From Flavobacterium sandaracinum (GTDB lineage Bacteria > Bacteroidota > Bacteroidia > Flavobacteriales > Flavobacteriaceae), in assembly GCF_004349135.1 (NCBI RefSeq), contig NZ_SMFN01000006.1:21888-85887 (forward strand): 64,000 nt of DNA, written 5' to 3'. A model generated the notes under the pieces. It made no database searches. It was not told where the DNA came from and saw nothing but the letters and a program-made list of their open reading frames with translations. Shown here piece by piece: positions 60,141 to 64,000 of this stretch. The translations under genes were made by a program, and so were the position numbers. Position 1 is the stretch's first letter; each line of letters opens with the position of its first letter.

Positions 60141-63100
60141 TTACTCTTTTTCTCGTCCAAATCGTTCAAACATTTTGATATACGTGTTGAATGTGATTTT
60201 GTTTTTGTTGTAGAAATCTATATCACCATGCTCTTTCATCACTTGTAAGAGACTTCTATAACGCTCAATGTCTATAATGATGGGAGTTGCAATACTGCTC
60301 TGCTCAGAAGATTTAAGGTTGCCATAATAGTTGAGGTTCTCTTGATACTTACCTACTAATTTTTTTAGTAATTGTTGCGCTTTTACTTTTTCTCCAATTT
60401 TGTAATATCCGCCGGCGAAAGGTTCTACTAAGGAATAATATTCAAAATACTCTACTGGCATTTTTGTCATTGCCAATTCGATAATGTTTTTTGCCTTATC
60501 TTTTTGTCCTTCAATAATTAGCTGATTCATTAATCTTGATAGATTAGTTCGATAGGTAATGCTATTTCTTCGGGTCTCTGGATCATGATAAATGGTTGGA
60601 CTTTCGCTATTTCCCCAATCCCATTTCATTACTTTGGCATACATTTTATCGGCATCTATTTGTCCCATTTCAAGGGGACCTCCATCTTTAGGGATAATTG
60701 TTCTTACTGGAACTAATTTGTATACCATCCCTTCTAGTTGAAGATATTCTTTCATCCAGATATAATCTTCATTATCAAATGCGCCTCCACTAAAATAAAT
60801 AGGTCGTTTCCAGTTGTTATTGGCAACAATATCCAGCATCATCAATCTGTTTTTGTACAACGCATTTTTACTTACATCCAAATCAATGTAGGGCACTATT
60901 GAATCATTGTATTTAGCAGAAACAACTTTATTTTTAATAATGATGTTTTTATCTACGGGGATTCTGATTTTATTGGTAGGGTAAAAATGAATGGTTTGAC
61001 CATTTTGCATTTCAACAGTTGATTTTGGATTTTTAATAAAATCGATAAAATCTTTTATATCCCAGCGGCTTTCAATTTTAGGAATGTGAGCTACATAGTC
61101 CAGCTTGTCACCAACATATTGATCGTGTGTAAACGAAATGGGTAAAGGATCAGATTCGTAGGTTTTAGTTTTCATTTGGTCAATGTACCAATCTGTCATA
61201 AATAAACTTGTATTTACAATTTTGACATCTGTTCTTACTTTTTCAATTTCTTGAGCGTACCAGAGGGGGAAGGTATCGTTATCACCAATAGTAAATAAAA
61301 TTGCGTTAGGATCACAAGAAGTAAGGTATGCTTTGGCCATGGCTAAAGCAGTATATTTATCAGAACGATCGTGATCATCCCAATTTTGAGAGGCCATAAG
61401 TACCGGAGCGGCTAGTATACTCGCTGCGATAATAAGTGGACCGGCAATTTTTGGAGCTAAATATTTTTGTGCACTTTCATACAACGCGTAAACCCCAAAT
61501 CCAATCCAAATAGCAAATACATAAAACGATCCCACTAAGGCATAATCTCTTTCTCGAGGCTCAAATGGCCTTTCGTTTAAGTAGATTTTCAATGCTATTC
61601 CGGTAAATAGAAATAAAGTGAGTAGCACATAAAAGCTTTTCAAATCTTTATTAGCATGGTACATTAAGCCAATGAGACCTAGGATAAAAGGCAGGAAAAA
61701 ATACACATTTCTACCTTTGTTGTTCAATACATCGGAAGGTAGGTTTTCTTGACTTCCTAAATGCAATTCATCTATAAATGATATCCCACTAAGCCAGTTT
61801 CCATCCAGGTAATCATATCTTCCTTGAATATCATTTTGACGACCAACAAAGTTCCACATCAAATACCTCCAGTACATATAGCCAAACTGGTATTCAACCA
61901 TAAAGCCTAAATTGTCTGCTGTTGTAGGTTTCTCAATTATAAGATAATCACCATAGCTTTTCAGAAACTTAATATACCCTTCATTATCAATTTGTTTTTG
62001 CGCGTAAGCTTGTCTGAATTCATTTATGGTTTTCTGTGTTTCGTTTTTCAGTTGTGCAATGGCTTTATTATAATCTTCCTCGCTTAACTGACTTGGATCA
62101 ATGCCGTATTTAGCTAAATCATCTTCATAAGGATAGTTAGGGTTTTGCCTAAACTCAGGTGGATTAGTAAAATTCATATAATTTTCAATATGATCACCAC
62201 TCCACATTCTTGGTAAAATCGTTTTGTGGTTGTCATCTGTATTTTGATCTGCATTTTTGAAATTATTTACAATAACGTAGGTGTTGGTCTTATAATCTCT
62301 TTCGTAGTTGGGTGCTTTATCCAGATAGGGGGTGTCTTCATCTAAACCTGAAAATGCTTCGGTATATTGTGGTCCGTAAAACAGCGGATTTACTCCGTAC
62401 TGTTCTCTGTTATAATATGCAAGAACTTCACGTGCATCAGAAGGTTTGTTTTCATTAATTACAGTATTGGCGTTAGCGCGAATGGGTAACATGGTCCAAG
62501 TAGAAAATCCAATTAGGATAAAAAGAATGCACAGAATTAGAGTATTGGCGGTTGCTAGGCCTTTATTGTTGGTGTATTTCAATCCGAAATAAAATAAGGC
62601 TGCCAGTAAGATAGTAACAAATATTGTTCCTGAATCAAATGGTAATCCTAAGCTGTTCACCATAAAGACTTCGGTTTTACCAAAGAATCCCATGGTCATA
62701 GGAAGCAGTAATTTGAAAATAAAAAGTAAGATAGCAATTACCACCACATTGGAAATCAGGAAACTTTTAAGGGTAACAACTTTATAATTTTTGAAAAAAT
62801 AAAGAAAACCAATAGCAGGAATTGTTAATAACGCCATAAAGTGAACTCCAAAAGAAAGTCCAACAACAAGAGAAATGATTAATAACCATTTGTTGCCTCT
62901 TGGTTTATTCATGTCTTGTTCCCAACGTAAACCCAACCAAAATAGTAGCGCAATAAATAAAGACGCCATAGCGTAAACTTCTGCCTCCACTGCGTTAAAC
63001 CAAAAACTATCCGAGAATGTATATGCTAGAGCGCCAACAAATGAACTTCCTAATATTACAATCTCATTATTTTTATTTGATTCTGAAAATCGAGAAACTA

Positions 63101-63422
63101 ATTTTTTCAATACCATCGATGAAGACCAAAAAAGGAAAAGTATGGTAAATGCACTCGAAAATACAGACATCATATTGACCATTAGGGCAATTTTAGTATC
63201 ATCAGTAGCAAACATGGCAAAAAAAGCACCAATCATTTGATATAAGGGAGCTCCCGGTGGGTGACCAACTTCTAGTTTGGCTGCAGTGGCAATGTATTCA
63301 CCACAATCCCAAAAACTCATGGTAGGTTCAACAGTCAAAGTGTAGGTTAATAATGCGATTCCAAATGTAAGCCAACCGATGATGGTATTCCATTTATTGA
63401 AATTGAATGCTGCTTTATCCAT
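60141..63422 (-). CDS. DUF2723 multi-spanning membrane protein (protein O-glycosyltransferase-like)
   Basis: 1093 aa. N-terminal half with about ten or more membrane helices; near the start the family motif MSFWDCGEYIATAAKLEVGH then PPGAPLYQM with acidic residues as in GT-C glycosyltransferases. A soluble region about 360-560, a second membrane block about 575-700 with FEPRERDYALVGSFY, then a periplasmic part with GDNDTFPLWY and a helical, TPR-like C-terminus (YFEYYSLVEPFAGGYYKIGE). Bacteroidotal members are listed as glycosyltransferase-family-like; a role in protein O-mannosylation is an inference. Monocistronic. Confidence 0.9.
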   Translation of the reverse strand: MDKAAFNFNKWNTIIGWLTFGIALLTYTLTVEPTMSFWDCGEYIATAAKLEVGHPPGAPLYQMIGAFFAMFATDDTKIALMVNMMSVFSSAFTILFLFWSSSMVLKKLVSRFSESNKNNEIVILGSSFVGALAYTFSDSFWFNAVEAEVYAMASLFIALLFWLGLRWEQDMNKPRGNKWLLIISLVVGLSFGVHFMALLTIPAIGFLYFFKNYKVVTLKSFLISNVVVIAILLFIFKLLLPMTMGFFGKTEVFMVNSLGLPFDSGTIFVTILLAALFYFGLKYTNNKGLATANTLILCILFILIGFSTWTMLPIRANANTVINENKPSDAREVLAYYNREQYGVNPLFYGPQYTEAFSGLDEDTPYLDKAPNYERDYKTNTYVIVNNFKNADQNTDDNHKTILPRMWSGDHIENYMNFTNPPEFRQNPNYPYEDDLAKYGIDPSQLSEEDYNKAIAQLKNETQKTINEFRQAYAQKQIDNEGYIKFLKSYGDYLIIEKPTTADNLGFMVEYQFGYMYWRYLMWNFVGRQNDIQGRYDYLDGNWLSGISFIDELHLGSQENLPSDVLNNKGRNVYFFLPFILGLIGLMYHANKDLKSFYVLLTLFLFTGIALKIYLNERPFEPRERDYALVGSFYVFAIWIGFGVYALYESAQKYLAPKIAGPLIIAASILAAPVLMASQNWDDHDRSDKYTALAMAKAYLTSCDPNAILFTIGDNDTFPLWYAQEIEKVRTDVKIVNTSLFMTDWYIDQMKTKTYESDPLPISFTHDQYVGDKLDYVAHIPKIESRWDIKDFIDFIKNPKSTVEMQNGQTIHFYPTNKIRIPVDKNIIIKNKVVSAKYNDSIVPYIDLDVSKNALYKNRLMMLDIVANNNWKRPIYFSGGAFDNEDYIWMKEYLQLEGMVYKLVPVRTIIPKDGGPLEMGQIDADKMYAKVMKWDWGNSESPTIYHDPETRRNSITYRTNLSRLMNQLIIEGQKDKAKNIIELAMTKMPVEYFEYYSLVEPFAGGYYKIGEKVKAQQLLKKLVGKYQENLNYYGNLKSSEQSSIATPIIIDIERYRSLLQVMKEHGDIDFYNKNKITFNTYIKMFERFGREKE

Positions 63423-63609
63423 GTACTAAAATTTAATTTAATTGTAAGTTACAAAGAAAATGTTTTTTTGTTTAACCATAGTAGCATTAACATTATTTTC
63501 TGGAAAAGTAATGCAATTTAATAACGTGTTGATTGTGAGGTTTTTTCATCAAACACTAGATCTGAATTTAAATTTAGGCGATTTTTTTTTGATAAAAAGG
63601 CAAAAAAAG

Positions 63610-63640
63610 TTTGTACAAACTAAATATTATTTTAAATTTG
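63610..63640 (+). promoter_or_regulatory. Consensus promoter of tRNA-Gln
   Basis: TTTG (63610-63613), a 19-base spacer and TAAATTTG (63633-63640). The tRNA begins 20 bases later. A perfect fit to the bacteroidotal consensus. It makes the overlapping 63-codon open frame at 63460-63651 very unlikely to be a gene. Confidence 0.85.
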
Positions 63641-63660
63641 CACTCGCTTAGCAGCAACGC

Positions 63661-63731
63661 TGGTCTATGGTGTAATGGTAACACAACTGTTTTTGGTGCA
63701 GTCGTTCAAGGTTCGAGTCCTTGTAGACCAA
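63661..63731 (+). tRNA. tRNA-Gln (anticodon TTG)
   Basis: Full cloverleaf: acceptor TGGTCTA/TAGACCA, D-arm GTGT/ACAC, anticodon arm ACTGT/GCAGT with loop TTTTGGT (anticodon TTG), T-arm CAAGG/CCTTG with TTCGAGT loop. CCA is not encoded. It reads CAA, and CAG by wobble. Confidence 0.95.
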
Positions 63732-63737
63732 CAGAAG

Positions 63738-63764
63738 GCCCCTCAATTTTGAGGGGCTTTTTTT
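63738..63764 (+). terminator. Terminator after tRNA-Gln
   Basis: Perfect 9-bp stem GCCCCTCAA / TTGAGGGGC with a 2-base loop and seven T residues. Confidence 0.92.
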
Positions 63765-63834
63765 ATGGGATAGATTAAAGAAAGCGATATTGAATTTTTA
63801 TGGATCATAACGAAAACCTGTGGAGTAGCAAAAA

Positions 63835-64000
63835 TTAAGCGTAAATATTTGTTAGTCTGAAAAGGAAAAACTCTATGTTCCTCACGCCTCTAAATTGAGA
63901 TCTAAACGCTTTTATTTTTGCATTAAAGGATTCTGCAGAAGCATTGGTACTTCTGTTGTCAAAATAGTTTACTATCGTTTGGTAATGATTCTGTATTGAT
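63835..64000 (-). mobile_element. C-terminal end of a DDE transposase (continues beyond window)
   Basis: The minus strand reads 55 codons ending in TAA at 63835: QNHYQTIVNYFDNRSTNASAE, SFNAKIKAFRSQFRGVRNIE, FFLFRLTNIYA. The N-R-S-T-N-A-x-A-E-S-F-N-A-K-I-K block is the conserved last catalytic Glu region of IS transposases of the ISL3-like/ISAon1 type. The rest of the gene lies to the right of the window. The element boundary should be somewhere between 63765 and 63834; I cannot fix the terminal inverted repeat from one end. Confidence 0.85.

Noticed and set aside
63460..63651. 63-codon open frame before tRNA-Gln
   Set aside because: It overlaps a full consensus promoter for the tRNA, has no recognisable domain and is AT-rich chance coding.

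Overview
The window looks like a chromosome segment of a member of the Flavobacteriaceae, close to Flavobacterium. The evidence is a low-GC genome, a secreted protease with a type IX secretion C-terminal domain, repeated GLPGLI proteins, SusC-like outer-membrane barrels, DUF3078, DUF3127 and DUF2723 proteins, a bacterial heptaprenylglyceryl phosphate synthase, and promoters of the Bacteroidota type (TTTG, a spacer of 19-20, then TAnnTTTG) instead of TTGACA/TATAAT. Most of it is housekeeping DNA with compact operons separated by clear hairpin terminators.

Layout. 1-4.2 kb: end of nrdA, a small basic ORF, an RDD membrane protein and dGTPase. 4.3-8.1 kb: secreted M36 metallopeptidase convergent with a DUF3078 protein. 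8.2-13.4 kb: dxs, tadA, ahcY and a phosphopantetheinyl transferase, with two copies of a structured dispersed repeat. 13.5-19.8 kb: GGGP synthase, pnuC, a NadR-kinase/DUF4301 fusion, arfB, then a TPP riboswitch in front of a TonB-dependent receptor. 19.9-27.6 kb: accessory array of GLPGLI proteins, small secreted peptides, TonB-receptor stubs and one full receptor, ending in two small envelope proteins. 27.7-33.3 kb: greA, HIT protein, transglutaminase-like protein, histidine kinase, flavin reductase, DUF3127 and aat. 33.3-40.5 kb: the whole thiamine operon thiS-thiC-tenI-like-thiD-thiE-thiG-thiH-thiF on the minus strand behind a second TPP riboswitch. 40.6-41.8 kb: tag and a queuosine-precursor transporter. 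42.0-46.5 kb: a second peptide/GLPGLI/receptor locus. 46.5-51.5 kb: a decayed EF-Ts remnant, subtilase lipoprotein, tsf, rpsB, rpsI, rplM. 51.8-63.8 kb: LacI-type regulator, polA, surface protein, metallophosphoesterase, cysteine-less thioredoxin, deacetylase, DUF2723 protein and tRNA-Gln. The right edge enters a transposase.

How the genes work together. The two TPP riboswitches couple a putative thiamine (or precursor) outer-membrane receptor to the de novo thiamine pathway. PnuC and the NadR-type kinase domain suggest nicotinamide riboside salvage. The most unusual part is the pair of GLPGLI loci. Both follow the order: small exported peptide with two Cys about 30 residues apart, one or two GLPGLI-family proteins, then an outer-membrane barrel. 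One locus has been duplicated in tandem and has lost two receptors, leaving nearly identical stubs. I think this peptide-GLPGLI-receptor module is the best candidate for an undescribed system here. Its function cannot be read from the sequence.
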